A stretch of DNA of 64,000 nucleotides from Isochrysis galbana (taxonomy: Eukaryota > Haptophyta > Isochrysidales > Isochrysidaceae), in the NCBI GenBank assembly GCA_018136815.1, contig CM030933.1, positions 744,001 to 808,000 of the forward strand, read 5' to 3'. Positions within the stretch are counted from its first letter, which is position 1, and each line of letters begins with the position of its first letter. A program made the position numbers and the translations under genes. This document shows, in pieces, positions 41,315-52,213 of the stretch. Under the pieces are notes generated by a model. That model saw nothing but the letters and a program-made list of their open reading frames with translations, ran no database searches and was not told the origin of the DNA.

Positions 41315-43813
41315 ATGCTCTCTCTCTCTCTCTGCGCCGCCGCCGGCTGGTCTGCGAGGCCTGTGCAGGCTGCACGAGGGTGTGGGCGTCGGAGCGAAGC
41401 ATTGCTCTGTGCTCCCGAGCCGCCTCGCCTCCGCATCGCCACCTTCAACCTTCTCTGCCCCGCCTACCGCCGGATGAGTGTGAGAGACGACGATGTGAGA
41501 GAGGCTCAGTTCACGGCAGCCTTCACCGCGCGCTCCGAGCGCATCCTCGAGTTTGAGCCGCTCTGGTCGGCTGACATCATCTGCGCGCAGGTGAGCGGAG
41601 AGCGTGCCGCGTAAAGAGGGGCGCGGGTGGGGTGGAGGCAGGCTGCACAGCCGAGGAGGGAGGGGGGGGAAGGTAGAGGACTGTGGCGTGTGTTCTGCCT
41701 CCTCACTGCCGCCGGAGAGGGGGGGTGGCGTGAGGGCGCAGCGGTTATACTAGACGCGTACATCCGCGAGCATAATGCCCCTGAGATCGTACTGCTGGCG
41801 CCGGTCAACACTCACGGGCGTGAGTGACAGAGCTGCCGCTCATCGGCGGCGAGCACCAGCGTGGGCAAGTTCGAACACATCCATGGTCCTTGATCCGACA
41901 AGATGTGCATTCCCTGCAAGCGTAGGAATTCTGGTATGGGAACGACAAGTATTTCGAACAGGTGCTTAGAGTAGCGGCATCGTCAACTTAGGCCTCTGCA
42001 TTTGCATATATGGTCTTGTTTGCCATCCAAGAAGAACTCGTGCATCAACAGCCTTCTCCTTTCGCACATGCTTATAGATGGTAAACCGGCTTGAGTCCCG
42101 CTTCCGAATGCACGGTATGCAGCGCCCGCGCATCTCTGCCACAGTTTCCCGGCCTGATGGCTTATTCATGGCCATCTCGCGCGAGTGGGAAGTTGTGCGC
42201 GAGGTTGATCTCGACTTCGAAGACGCGGCCGGGCGATGTGCCCAGGTGAGCTAGGCGTGGGCGCCATGCCTCCGGACGGTAGGCAGCTAACGCTCTAGCC
42301 CTTCTCGAGCACAACGAGCTGACCTACTTGTCAGCTGCGTCCTAGTTGAATCGCCGAAGGATAGTCACGAAATGGGCAGGCCTTGATCAACAGGATTTTC
42401 ACCTGTGCGTCCGCGCCTCAGGTGCTGCATTTGCGAAGGGTGGGCAGCACTGCGGCTGAGCGCGGGGTGGCTTCAGATTCGAGCGATGCGGAGGGCTTTC
42501 TCGTGGGCGAAGACGTACTCTATCCTTCAAGTGAGCAAGGCGATATGCGCAGAAGCTTAGATACCAAAACGAGACGGGGGGGCGCTAGTGTGGGCGACAA
42601 CGCCGCTGGCAAGGAAAATGTGGTGAGTAGTAGGCTGGGAGCGCTCGATGGTCATGCACTGCAAGACCATAAACCTGATATTGAATTGGCCGACGGGCTA
42701 GCTGTCGAGGGGGATACTGAGGGCGAGCACATAGGCGGCAATCAGACGCGGACTATCGATGAGATCATCGTGGCCAATGTCCACCTCCTCTTTCCGCACA
42801 ACTCCGCTTCAATTCGCATTCGGCTGCGGCAGACGCACAAGTTGCTCTGCTATCTTGACGAGTATAAGTATGCAGCGTCTACTGTGTCTGATCACCCATG
42901 CTAAAACTCCCAACGGGCGCAGCGAATGAGTCATCACCACATCTTCCCGTCTCTCGCTGTTTTCGCAGGCGCTCGCTGCCCACCGGCCTCCCAATCCTCG
43001 TTTGCGGCGATCTCAACGGTGATTCAAGCTCGGTTGTCCTGCGTCACCTCCGCCGCCATGGCTGGGAGGACACATTTGCCACGATCAAACCACAGTTTCC
43101 GCATTGGGTGTCGCACATGACGCACCGTGGGACTGCAATGGGATGCGACTATATCCTGTTGCAAAACCCCTCCAGACCTAGACAGGCGCGCATGAGCACT
43201 CCGCTTCCAAATTCTCGCAACAGAAGCCAAGCGTTGAGTGGCTAAAAAGCATCGGCTCTTGCCTTTCCTAAAGCATCTGCACTCTCGCAAGTTCTCTTCG
43301 TCCATCGATTGTCGCACAGGTGGTGATTCCATGGACAGATGTGGTCTTCTCTGAGATTGCGGGAGAGCTCCAATCAAGAGGGTTCAAGACTCCGGAACAG
43401 GTCAGCGGCTTGCGTGGGCGCCTAGCCTTGGATCCTTCGCCATCGCGGAACACGAAGAGTATGCACATGAATTGATGGCCGCTTCTCGCCCGCTAACTCC
43501 TAGGCTTGGGATTACTTTGCCTCGGTGGCTTCCTTGGGTGGCGGTGTCTCCGCTGCCGGTTTCGCTCAGGTGCGCGTCCCGTCTCTCTCCTACGGTTGAC
43601 GGCGTCCATCCTAATGTGGCTTCCACGTTTGGCCTAGTGTTGTTGTCCATGACACCCAGATCCATCTTTACTGACCACTGCATGTAGGCCTTATTTTCTT
43701 TGGGATTTGGGGGAGGGACGGGCAAACCTACACTCACTGCTGTCGAAGTCGACATGCTCGCAAACAGCTGTGACGTTGACGGCAATGGCTTTATCGACTC
43801 TATCGAGTGGTGA
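41315..43813 (+). CDS. Calcium-binding endonuclease/exonuclease/phosphatase (CCR4-like fold + EF-hand)
   Basis: Model: join(41315..41590,41926..41961,42078..42245,42422..42861,42969..43185,43320..43400,43504..43569,43688..43813); phases agree throughout; 469 aa. EEP landmarks: PPRLRIATFNLLCPAYRRM (LRIATFN), SADIICAQ|EFWYGNDKYFEQ (the QE catalytic-metal motif formed across an intron), RPDGLFMAISREWEVVREVD, IIVANVHLLFPHNS (the N-x-H strand), LPILVCGDLNGDSSSVV (GDxN), WVSHMTHRGTAMGCDYILLQ. After the nuclease fold there is a helical linker and one EF-hand loop, DVDGNGFIDSIE, ending directly at TGA. This arrangement matches the plant/algal calcium-binding EEP family. The exact substrate (nucleic acid or phospho-ester) is not readable. 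Intron 5 appears to use a GC donor (AGACAG|gcgcgc). The N-terminus MLSLSLCAAAGWSARPVQAA could be an organelle leader. Confidence 0.85.
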
Positions 43814-44450
43814 GATAGCAGTTCATTGCGATATGCGCAACGCTCAACGTGCCTGCCGGCTCCTCGCCTCGCCTCGTACCATTCATTCACTACATCGAAG
43901 TGCGTGTCGCCCGTCTTGGTCGCAACTTCGCCAAGCACTGCATTGGTAGGTGCACCCGTTTCTCGGAAGCTCTGCGCCGTCTACGTTATCGTGGCCTCGT
44001 TCGTGATGCTCCAGATTGTCGAGCCGACCTCAAAGTAGTCGACGCACAAATTTTCCCAAGGGTAAGCACTGGATCGAAGTCGCCACAACCCATGGCGTCC
44101 ATGCCCCACACCACCGCGGCAGCCCAAGCCCCCTCAAAACGGATGCTTTCTCACCCCTGAATGGTTTGCGAACCCTTTAGTGTCTCGAGGAGGGCAGATG
44201 GCCGCAAGAGGCAGATGGCGGGTGGGACTTGTCTGACCACGGCGTCGTTGTTTCTACTTTTGAGGCGGCAACGACGTGTGGATGTTCTGCAGACACGGGC
44301 GTATCGGACGAAGATAGTCCACCTGCGATTGAGGAGGAAGAAGGGGCGAGTTTGGACGTCTTTGGAGAGCTCAAGATGCGAAGTGCATGAGACGGTGTCA
44401 TCGCCATGCTGATGCCGGTTGCTTGGTCTCGTGCTGGCAATTCTTGACGT
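43814..44450 (+). pseudogene. Coding-like but broken stretch downstream of the EEP gene
   Basis: Three frames give protein-like strings in order: VPFIHYIEVRVARLGRNFAK / RFSEALRRLRYRGLVRDAP / DLKVVDAQIFP (43880-44060), then shifted by one base GKHWIEVATTHGVHAPHHRG (about 44060-44120), and later WDLSDHGVVVSTFEAATTCG to a stop at about 44401. No family assigned. It looks like a gene with at least one frameshift, or a spliced gene whose junctions I could not find. Confidence 0.3.
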
Positions 44451-45639
44451 AGGTTGCGGCTACGGTCGGGGGCATCTTTTTGCTGCGGACTGGCCGATGC
44501 GGATGGCGGGCATCTCGTTTGTGTTGAAATGGGCGTGGTAGATGGCATTTCATCGCTGACAAGGAAGAATATGAGTGTTGCTGGTGCTAGAGAGAAAGAG
44601 GTGGCAACTTGTAACGAGCGTTGTTTTATGGTTCCGTGGCGCCAAGTCAGGATTCAGGCGTGCGCGAGAAGAGGTTGGGATAAAACGGCGAGGGGTAATG
44701 CGATGCACAAAGCACGTCTCACTAGTGGCAGGCACTGGCCGCATCCTCGAATCGGCATCTATGGGCTTATTATGGTCTTCTTCGATTGTACTGTTAGGCT
44801 CGCCTTTGCACGTCTGGCGCCTGGCTTACTTGGGGCACTCGACTTTACCGACCCGCCCTCGTGGGGAAGGCAGGCTAAGGAAGAAGGAAGTTCCTTGACA
44901 TTTCTTCTTTATTCTTCGATTTATTCTTTATTCTTTCGCCGGTCTCAGGCGACTTTCCCTGAGGGAAGTCGGTTTGTCGTTAGGTTCTTTGGGTGGCGCC
45001 TGCTATATACTGTGGTGCCCCCCTGCCTCATCTTGCGCTCAATCGCACAAAGAGCGGCGCAACGTCAAACGCCGGAGCAAAATTCAACACGATCTCTGTT
45101 ACATGTGCTGGGCTGGTCCCCGCCGCCGCTTCCTTCTTGCTTGATTGATAATTGCATGCCCGTTGAGAAGTATCCGGTACACGCTGAGGCAGCCAACACC
45201 ACTAGCTAATTGGACACAACTTTTCCGTCCCGGAATCCCGCCATGCCTGACGAGCCAGGTGTCCGAGTGCTACCGGGGGGAGGGGGCACTGCCCCCTTCT
45301 CCTCGATATCTGTCCTCCCCCGAGTGCACGCACCGCCCCCGCGCACCCCAGCACGTCCTCTCCTCAAGCAAGTCCACGCTGGGGGAAAACCCCTTTCGGG
45401 TAAAAGCAACGCGGGGGGGGGGGGGCACTCGTGAATAGAGGCCCAGGAGCGCTAATCTCTCCTCGCCGAAGCGAGTGGCCGCGGCGAGCCGCGGCCCTTC
45501 CCTCCTGGCTCTGGCGCCCCCGTCTTCTCTTACCCAAACGGGGCGAGAAGACACGTTTCTGCCGGAGGGGAGAGCTGCCGCTCCCCCCTCTCCTCCCTCT
45601 TCCCTTTTCCTCCTCTCTTCCCTGCGGCGGGGGCCCATG
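44451..45639. other. Intergenic; long ORF without support
   Basis: An open frame from 44454 to 45209 has no domain, no signal and irregular composition. 45235-45460 is GC-rich with a poly-G tract at 45412-45425 and short hairpins. Nothing else recognised. Confidence 0.3.
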
Positions 45640-45830
45640 GCCCATGGCGCGCGCCTGCGGCCCCACTTCAGGTCCCCAGGAGGCCGGCAGGGGCTTGGGA
45701 GCGCAGCTCGGGGGGTAGGTGAGGCTGGGGCATGGCCCTGGCCCCTCCCTGCCTCTCCCTCGCTGGCTCTCGAGCCCCTGCCAGTCGACTGGAGCTGGCT
45801 GGGGGGTCCTGATTAGGGGGGCCCAAGACC
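45640..45830 (+). repeat. SINE-like repeat, 5' part only (copy 4)
   Basis: Shares ATGGCGCGCGCCTGCG, GCAGCTCGGGGGGTAGGTGA, CTGCCTCTCCCTCGCTGG and CGAGCCCCTG with the 5' part of copy A. The 3' hairpin block is missing; the sequence instead runs into AAGCGTTCAATTATCCCC beside the AT-rich cassette. Confidence 0.5.
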
Positions 45831-46050
45831 AAAAGCGTTCAATTATCCCCATCCCTGCTAACACCTTTCGTTGTCACCTGGAGGTTACTTGACTCAACTG
45901 GACACTTCACATGTTGAAACCCACACGTGGTGTGACTCCATTCACTCGACTTGGGGGCAGGGTCGATATCTCGTTGGAATTAACGATCCACGTCTCACGC
46001 CTAAAGAAAGGTGTTAGCAGGGATGGGGGTAATTGAACGATTTTTTTCTT

Positions 46051-46530
46051 GGGGGTTGGAGCTTGGGTGGGGTTGGAGCTTGGGTGGGGTTGGAGCTTGG
46101 GTGGGGTTGGAGCTTGGAGCTTTTGGAGCTTGGGTGGGGTTAGAGCTTCGGTGGGGTTGGAGCTTGGGTTGGAGTTGGAGCTTGGGTGGGGTTGGAGCTT
46201 GGGTGGGGTTGGAGCTTGGGTGGGGTTGGAGCTTGGGTGGGGATGGGGGTGGAGTTTTGGTGGGGGGTTGGAGGTTGGTGGGTGGGGTTCGAGTTTGGGA
46301 GCTTGGGTTGGAGTTTGGGTGGGTCGGAGGTCGGAGGTGTTCTTGAATGGGGTAGGAGTTCGAGAGGATTGGTTGGAGGGGTTGGGTGGGGTGGGGGCTT
46401 GAGCTCAATCCCCACCCAAGCCTCCGAGCAACCCCACCCAAGCTCCAACCCCACCCAAGCTCCAACCCCACCCAAGCTCCAACCCCACCCACCCAAGCTC
46501 CAACCCCACCCAAGCTCCAGCCCCACCCAC
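46051..46530. repeat. Inverted minisatellite, GGAGCTTGGGTGGGGTT unit
   Basis: About ten units of (GGAGCTTGGGTGGGGTT) run on the plus strand from 46051 to about 46250. After a degenerate spacer the reverse complement AACCCCACCCAAGCTCC is repeated five or six times to 46530. The arms could pair into a large hairpin. The right arm is fused in frame to the C-terminus of the orphan gene starting at 46985 (-). Confidence 0.85.
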
Positions 46531-46985
46531 CGAAGGGTACCCCAGACGGCGTTCTGAAAATCTTCCTGAATGTTTTCCACATTGGTCCTCACATGTGCCA
46601 ACCAAAAGCTCGATGTAGGTGAATGTACAGTTGAGGAGAACGCCAGCTGGAGTGGGACATCATCTCCTTGTGCAAGTATACCTCTTGCGGTACGCATTAC
46701 CATGTCTGCGACAGCTTCGAACACTTCTTTCTTCACAGACTCGATGCTTTCTCTCACGGCACTACAATCCCAATGTTTGTATCTTTGGAGCTCTGTGGTG
46801 AAATTGGAGTCACGTTGGAGCTCTTCACAAATACATATATCCATTATGTCACTTGTCATACCACTCAAGTCCAACCATTCCTTGTCAGACATCTGTGCTA
46901 TGCTCATAGACGCTAGTGATTTCACGGAACGCTCCCTTTTTCCTAGCAGCCCATTCACGACAGATTGGGGATCCCTTTCGCCCAT
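46140..46985 (-). CDS. D-K-E-W orphan protein, copy b, C-terminus replaced by minisatellite
   Basis: Starts MGERDPQSVVNGLLGKRERS and has SLASMSIAQMSDKEWLDL, aligning with SLKDMSLGTLNDEEWEKF at 32629 (-). The native, AT-rich part continues through helices CICEELQRDSNFTTELQRYK, ESIESVKKEVFEAVADMVM and SFWLAHVRTNVENIQEDFQN to about 46535. Beyond that the frame merely translates the minisatellite (WVGLELG repeats). Intronless. It is longer than copies a and c, suggesting those are truncated. No family recognised. Confidence 0.6.
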   Translation of the reverse strand: MGERDPQSVVNGLLGKRERSVKSLASMSIAQMSDKEWLDLSGMTSDIMDICICEELQRDSNFTTELQRYKHWDCSAVRESIESVKKEVFEAVADMVMRTARGILAQGDDVPLQLAFSSTVHSPTSSFWLAHVRTNVENIQEDFQNAVWGTLRWVGLELGWGWSLGGWGWSLGGVGAWVGLELGWGCSEAWVGIELKPPPHPTPPTNPLELLPHSRTPPTSDPPKLQPKLPNSNPTHQPPTPHQNSTPIPTQAPTPPKLQPHPSSNPTQAPTPTQAPTPPKL

Positions 46986-47097
46986 AGGAAGCGCTCGTGG
47001 TACTAGGAAGATTATTTTATATTAATCCTGTCACAAAATACCTAGGCCATGCGTACAAGCTAACGTTATGTACGAAGGCGCTATGCGGGCACTGAGC
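46986..47097. promoter_or_regulatory. Cassette control region with two conserved boxes
   Basis: On the minus strand, upstream of ATG 46985: AATATAAAATAATCTTCCTA then GTACCACGAGCGCTTCCT; the ATCTTC(C)TAGTA word also precedes ATG 31522 (and, as ATCGTCTAGTA, the copy at 57401). On the plus strand GTCACAAAATACCTAGG and AACGTTATGTACGAAGGCGC precede ATGCGGGC at 47088. The same plus-strand pair is found at 63434 and 63568 before the ORF at 63588. Confidence 0.5.
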
Positions 47098-47145
47098 GCG
47101 CCCTTCCTCCTCGGTGCCACAAGGCAGACGAGACCATGTTTAGGC

Positions 47146-47470
47146 TGATGGTGATTGAACGCTTTTCCATGCGGTGGGGGGGTGATGGCGATTGAACGCG
47201 TTCCCACGTGTAGGCTGATGGTGATTGAACGCGTTCCCACGTGTAGGCTGATGGTGATTGAACGCTTTTCTTTGATGTGGGGGTGATGGCGATTGAACGC
47301 GTTCCCACGTGTAGGCTGATGGTGATTGAACGCTTTTCTTTGATGTGGGGGTGATGGCGATTGAACGCGTTCCCACGTGTAGGCTGATGGTGATTGAACG
47401 CTTTTCTTTGATGTGGGTGATGGTGATTGAACGCTTTTCTTTGATGTGGGTGATGGTGATTGAGCGCTTC
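47146..47470 (-). repeat. Tandem array, about 34-bp unit (GTTCAATCACCATCA), array 1
   Basis: Roughly ten units, on the minus strand GCGTTCAATCACCATCAGCC followed by TACACGTGGGAAC or CCACATCAAAGAAAA. It lies 5' of the orphan gene at 46985. A shorter array with the same core is at 63215-63380 in the opposite orientation. Spacer sequences alternate between two types rather than being unique. Confidence 0.85.
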
Positions 47471-47479
47471 TCGCCTCAG

Positions 47480-47704
47480 GGGGAGGAGGGGCTGGTCAAA
47501 GGGATGGGCAGGCCACGACGGGCCAGGGCGGGCGAGTCAGGCGGGCCTGTGGGGAGAGGAATGGGTCAGCAGGGTTGTGTGCTCCTGGCAAGCCATCAGG
47601 CGTGCCAGGACAGCGGGTGGTTCCTCCCCCATGGCAGGGGAGGAGTGGAGAGGGGGGGGGGCTCGTGCCCCCGCCCCATGGGCGAACTAAGTATAAACTT
47701 AGTT
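47480..47704 (+). repeat. SINE-like repeat, copy B, 3' part
   Basis: Matches copy A from GGGCAGGCCACGACGGGCCA through TCCTGGCA / TGCCAGGA, the CCTCCCCCATGGCAGGGGAG block, GGGGGCTCGTGCCCCC and the terminal hairpin AACTAAGTATAAACTTAGTT (47685-47704). Its left edge coincides with the end of the 34-bp array. Confidence 0.6.
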
Positions 47705-47904
47705 CTTAGTTGACTCACCCTCCCACCCAGCACACGCTCCCTCGAGCCGTCTCCCTCCTTCTTCCCCGAACACCATTGCCCCCACCCCACAGCACCATCA
47801 GCATCGAAATTGCCAGGAACGACAAGCAAGCAAGCTGGGCGTCTCAAACTGCCAAGGCAATTAGGGGCGCTTAGGCAGGCAAGGCGAGGCAAACTTGACC
47901 GTAG

Positions 47905-48135
47905 TAGACTGGTGAAACCAAGTCTAACCGTAGAGCTCGTAGAACTATCTTGGCTAAAAGCTTGGATACAACACTGCGCACCGGAAACCCCGTACACCGA
48001 GCCCCTAAGTAGAGCACGAGGGGACGAGCCGCAAGGCAGGTGGAGGGATTGAAAGGGGCATGCGGGCGTGGCTGCAGATTAGACATGCAGAGTCGCGCGC
48101 GCGGCGAGATCATTAAGAAGTTTTTTTTTACGACT
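47905..48135 (+). repeat. Repeat fragment plus T-tail SINE, copy S5
   Basis: AGCTTGGATACAACACTGCG (compare 40144-40163), then GGCATGCGGGCGTGGCTGC and a tail GCGAGATCATTAAGAAGTTT ending in a run of nine T. The tail matches GAGATTATTAGCAAAGGTTT at 60887. Confidence 0.45.
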
Positions 48136-48268
48136 CTCAACACGGGGAACCATTGCTAACGCTTGCTGGCTTCTCTGAGCATCCGCACTGCTACCGTCTA
48201 CAATTTACTTACACTTGACTTCCACTCGCTACTTCTCAGTTCTCAGCCCTTTGAGAGAGAAGCGCATT

Positions 48269-51200
48269 CTAACTTAAGGCTCGGGCAGAGTCACCAGCAA
48301 TAGCAAGGGCGGAAACAGCCCTCAAAACAGCCCACTTGTGGCGACCGTTGGCTGCGGAATGGGTGTTCGTGCCGACATCCAGCCAACCGCTAGACAACTT
48401 GTTGTGCGTCATGACAAGACGCTTCTCGCCGGCGAGCCCATCGACATCGTTCGACCCGAGTGTGCCGCTTTGTGGAAGCTTGAGCTGGGTGTGGTTGGCG
48501 GTGTGCGAACCCTCTTTGCATGCATCAATGTGCTGATCCCCAACACTGCTGGGGAGAATAAATGACCTCGTAGCCCTAAGCATCGAGTATGCTCCTTTCC
48601 AAGTGTTCCCGACCTTCTTGACACTGTCGCCCATATTGTGCAATCCTGGACGTAGAGTTGGCGGTGGAACATACGGAGCAAAAACTTGCGCTACCATTTG
48701 CGCATCTGTAATGTTTGAGTGAGGATGGAGAAGCTTTGTAAGCGCAACGCGCTCTCGTTCTTGCATGTGCCTCAAAAAGCTGTGGTACGCAATGGTATAA
48801 GCGGCGGATGCGCCGCAAATGTACACGGCGCCTGCGTAAATTGAATAGAAATGAGAGAAGTTGTAGCCCAAGGAAGGTCTAGATCGAAGCACCCACTCTA
48901 TCGGCATGCTTGGCGCGTCTGTTGCATCGATAACGAAGTAAACTCGAGAGTCGATGGTGCCCGAGTGGCGTGCCTGCACGGGGCGTGGAGATCATGTTAG
49001 TGGCGTTCGAAGGGTGTATTTGAGGTCCAGAGGTTGGATGGGATGGCGTCTTGAGACGATCGCCTGCGTTCCAGTTGCATTGCGTGCGTGAGTATGTCAC
49101 GATCGCAGCAGGCCACGGGCTGAATACCGCCAAGCACACGTAATGGCCAGGAAGTAACCACCTGTTCGTCCAGAACCATCTTCACATACTCGGCTTCATG
49201 GAGGAGAAATTCGCCGATTGCGGGCGCAGATAGTTCCTGCAGTGCTGCCGAATAGTTGGCCTCGGCCATCTTCACGAGTACGACCATGCCTGCTTCGGTC
49301 CTCACATATTGCCGCGGAAGGCACCGAGCCACCACGCGGCCATGCGGCCAATCCTCCGGCCGGTTACGCGCACGCACTCGCTCGGCCACGTCGTCCATGC
49401 GATTGGCTTCGCGCCAGCGCAAGTTTGCCCGCCCTTTTCGAGCGGCGGTCTCGACATCCCAATGCGACGATACCAAAAGACGTAGTAACCATGCTGGATC
49501 CGCGTCTGGCCCCTCGACCCCTAGCGCTTGTCTGAGTGCTCCCACCGTCTTGCCATTGCGGATTGCGAGCTCCGCACTCGGACCGAGCGACATCGGAGGC
49601 GCCCCTTTCTCTACGCCAGCTATCGGTCCCGCCGCTGATGCTGCAAAGGCAGGCATCGGAAGACTCGAAGCAGAAATCTCGCCGCCAGCCGCAGCTTCTC
49701 CATCCGGGCAGGTGGGGATTGTTTGCCGCCCACCCGCTAAAAGGGCTTCGCGGGCACGCGCCCAAAGTGATAGCCTTTGTCCCGCCGCACCTTCGGGGTC
49801 GCCACCATCGCCGGCACCGTCACCGGCCGCATCATGGATCACGGCAGCATCGAATTCTGCACGGCTAGCACCGACAATGGATGCAAATCCACTGGTCTGC
49901 AGTGCACCGGCCCATGCGATCTCGCCTGGTTCAGCAGCTCTGCCTTGGCCATGGTAGTTGGGGCCATGATGGTTGGGGGTGAGTTGCACGGATGCTTTCC
50001 GCTGAAGTCGTCGTGGATTGAGTAGGCCAGGCTCACCCTCGCCAACGGATGCATTTGATGCGTTGTGAGTGGGGAGTTCAAGAGCTTTATCCACCGCATC
50101 AACGTGGCGGCAGGAAAGTGCCGCATCCACGCCCACATGCATGTCTAGCGAACCTCCACATTCGGTTGCCCTCATGGTTGACGCCATCGCTCTCCTTGCT
50201 GACGCCCGACTCTCACGTTTGTCCCTCCGCAACCCGTCTATGACTGCCTCCAGCATCGCGATTCTATCCAGCATTGCCTTGAACTCGGGAAAACGCTCGA
50301 CGTGGCTGATGCGCCGAGATTTTCGTGGTTGTGCTGGCGGCGCTGTCGCCGAGCCCTCCAAGCGACCAGTTCCCGCAGGCTTGCTAGGTGGGTACGTTTC
50401 TGCAGAATGTAGTGGCGCATGCAGCGCCTGGCCAGCTGGGTACGCAACCACACGGTCCGCGACCTCCAAGGAGCTCGGATTGCACGGCGCAGCGGCTTTT
50501 GTAGCGATCCCACAGCGCGACGTGTCTTTCCCGAACCCGGTTGTGCGGCGCCGCGACAGAGGGTTACTTACGCTCCATCGAGACGCCCGAGTGGACCGCG
50601 AAAATCGCGCGAATAGTGACGAATCATACTCGGGCGACCATGCTCGCCAAAGCATCGAGCGCCAGCGTTCTCGTGACTGCCTGCTCAGCATCCCAGATCT
50701 CCTGGCCGGCGAGCTCGAGCACGGTTCCGGCAGCTTGATACGCACAGTTGTTGCCGTACAGTCAGCGTCGCATTCGCCACGAGCTGAACCCAAGCATCGG
50801 CGGAGGATGTGGACAGCCCCGGCACACAGTGGTGAAAGCGCATTCCCGTGCGCTGCGGCCGACTCCGTTCGTGTGAGCCGGCCCTTTGCGACATTCGCTT
50901 GTGTGTCCTGGAGCTGGTGCACGATCGCAGCCCTCTGGCCGAGCGCTTTGGCCTGGTCTGCTTGTGCCGGCTGTGCAGCACCAATGAACTCAAGGAGTTC
51001 TGCGGGGATGAAGCGTTGCTCCTTGGCGCGCGCCATGACGGTGCGGATGTAGTGGTCGAGCGCGATGGCTTTGGTGCGAGTCCGGCTGGGGAAGTGTATG
51101 AGTCTCTTGTGGATCGGGAAGGAATGAGAGAGCCCCAGGGGAGCTCTGAGGTGCTGGTGGAGGAGTCTGAAGTGCTGAAGGGTGCGCCGGGCACGCGTGG

Positions 51201-51309
51201 TGCCTGAGGCATCGCAGATCAGGTAGAAGGTGACGCCGCCCTCGCGCACGTGCCCTGCCACTGTCACGCGCAGCCGGGGGGAGGGGAGTACTGCTTGGGT
51301 GCCCTCCAT
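48269..51309 (-). CDS. PX domain + CRAL-TRIO/Sec14 lipid-binding protein
   Basis: Model: complement(join(48269..48973,49162..51309)), about 950 aa. Start ATG 51309 (MEGTQAVLPSPRLRVTVAGH); an upstream in-frame Met lies in low complexity. PX domain at residues 10-110: VTFYLICDASGTTRARRTLQ, HFRLLHQHLRAPLGLSHSFP, YIRTVMARAKEQRFIPAELL. A long linker of about 400 residues may hide further introns. Sec14 N-lobe: LRRLLVSSHWDVETAARKGR, LRWREANRMDDVAERVRARN. Sec14 C-lobe spans the intron: MVLDEQ|ARHSGTIDSRVYFVIDATD, then FYSIYAGAVYIC. The fusion suggests phosphoinositide-directed lipid transfer or sensing at endomembranes (inference). The strict Sec14 lipid-pocket residues cannot be verified by eye. 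Confidence 0.72.
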
Positions 51310-52213
51310 CGTGCAGCAAACGGACGGGAGAGACCTTTGAGAGGGGGGCCACTCTCTCTTCCAGGGAGAGGAAGAGGTGGGTACTTTTACGTAGATTCGG
51401 GTCGCTTCAGGTATACAGTAGAGGTGCTCTTCCAGTCTGGCACGAGGGGAGTATCTAGTACCAGGAGAGAGAGAAAAGAAAGGGGACACGAATCGATCCT
51501 TTCTCCCTGCTCCTTCCCTCTCTCCGTCTTTCTCTCTCTTCTCTCATCTGTTCCTTCCTGTCCCTCGGTGCTCCTGGTGTTGCGGGCCGGGTGTGGTCGG
51601 GCGGAGAAGAGGGGATTAGAAAGATCAAAAGCACGGGAAGAAGAAAGATGAGAGCGAGAGGGAGTGGGAGAGGGAGAGAAAGAAAAGAGGCAGGGAGGGA
51701 GAGAGGGGGAGAGGAGAGAGGGAGAGGGAGAGAGGGGGAGGGGAGGCTGGGGGAGAGAGAGAGGAGTAGAGAGGAGGGGGAGACGAGCAGAGAAGAGAGC
51801 GGGGAGGAGAGAGAGTAGTAGGGAGTAGGCGGGCGGGGAGATTCTGTCTCGCAGTCTGATCCGCTTCGAGCGTCTAACTCTCATCTCAACACGTCGTTTT
51901 ATTCCATTGCGCATCGGTGCACTACCGCCGAGATGGTGGTGTTCCGCCTAAGGACGACCTCCTCGATCGCTCTAAACTTCCTTGTTGACCCACGAGAGGG
52001 GCCGCCAGGGGGTTCGGGCGGGGGGGGGAGGGGTCCAATTCCTAACAGTATACTTGTGGTTGGGTCCTGGGTGGGGCGGTATCTGCTCCTCCATCAACCC
52101 CACCAGCCACCAGCCAGCCACCACCGTTGGCTGAAGGTTGCCCTCCTGCCCTCCTCCGCCTCTGCAGCCACCACCCCGCCCACCACCCCGCCCTCGCCAC
52201 CTTCCTTCGTCAG
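51310..52213. other. Intergenic; GA-rich microsatellite and AT-poor spacer
   Basis: 51600-51830 is an almost pure purine (GGGAGA) tract. ORFs are repeat artefacts. The promoter of the leftward PX-Sec14 gene should lie at 51310-51500. Confidence 0.4.

Noticed and set aside
44454-45209. 251-aa plus-strand ORF
   Set aside because: No domain, signal or repeat; amino-acid composition irregular; not supported by any neighbour.
47146-47470. Regular 34-bp repeats with spacers as a CRISPR-like array
   Set aside because: Spacers alternate between two recurring types instead of being unique, the host is eukaryotic, and no cas-like genes are near.
49256-51052. Several plus-strand ORFs (up to 327 aa)
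   Set aside because: Antisense shadows of the PX-Sec14 gene, whose minus-strand frame has recognisable domains.
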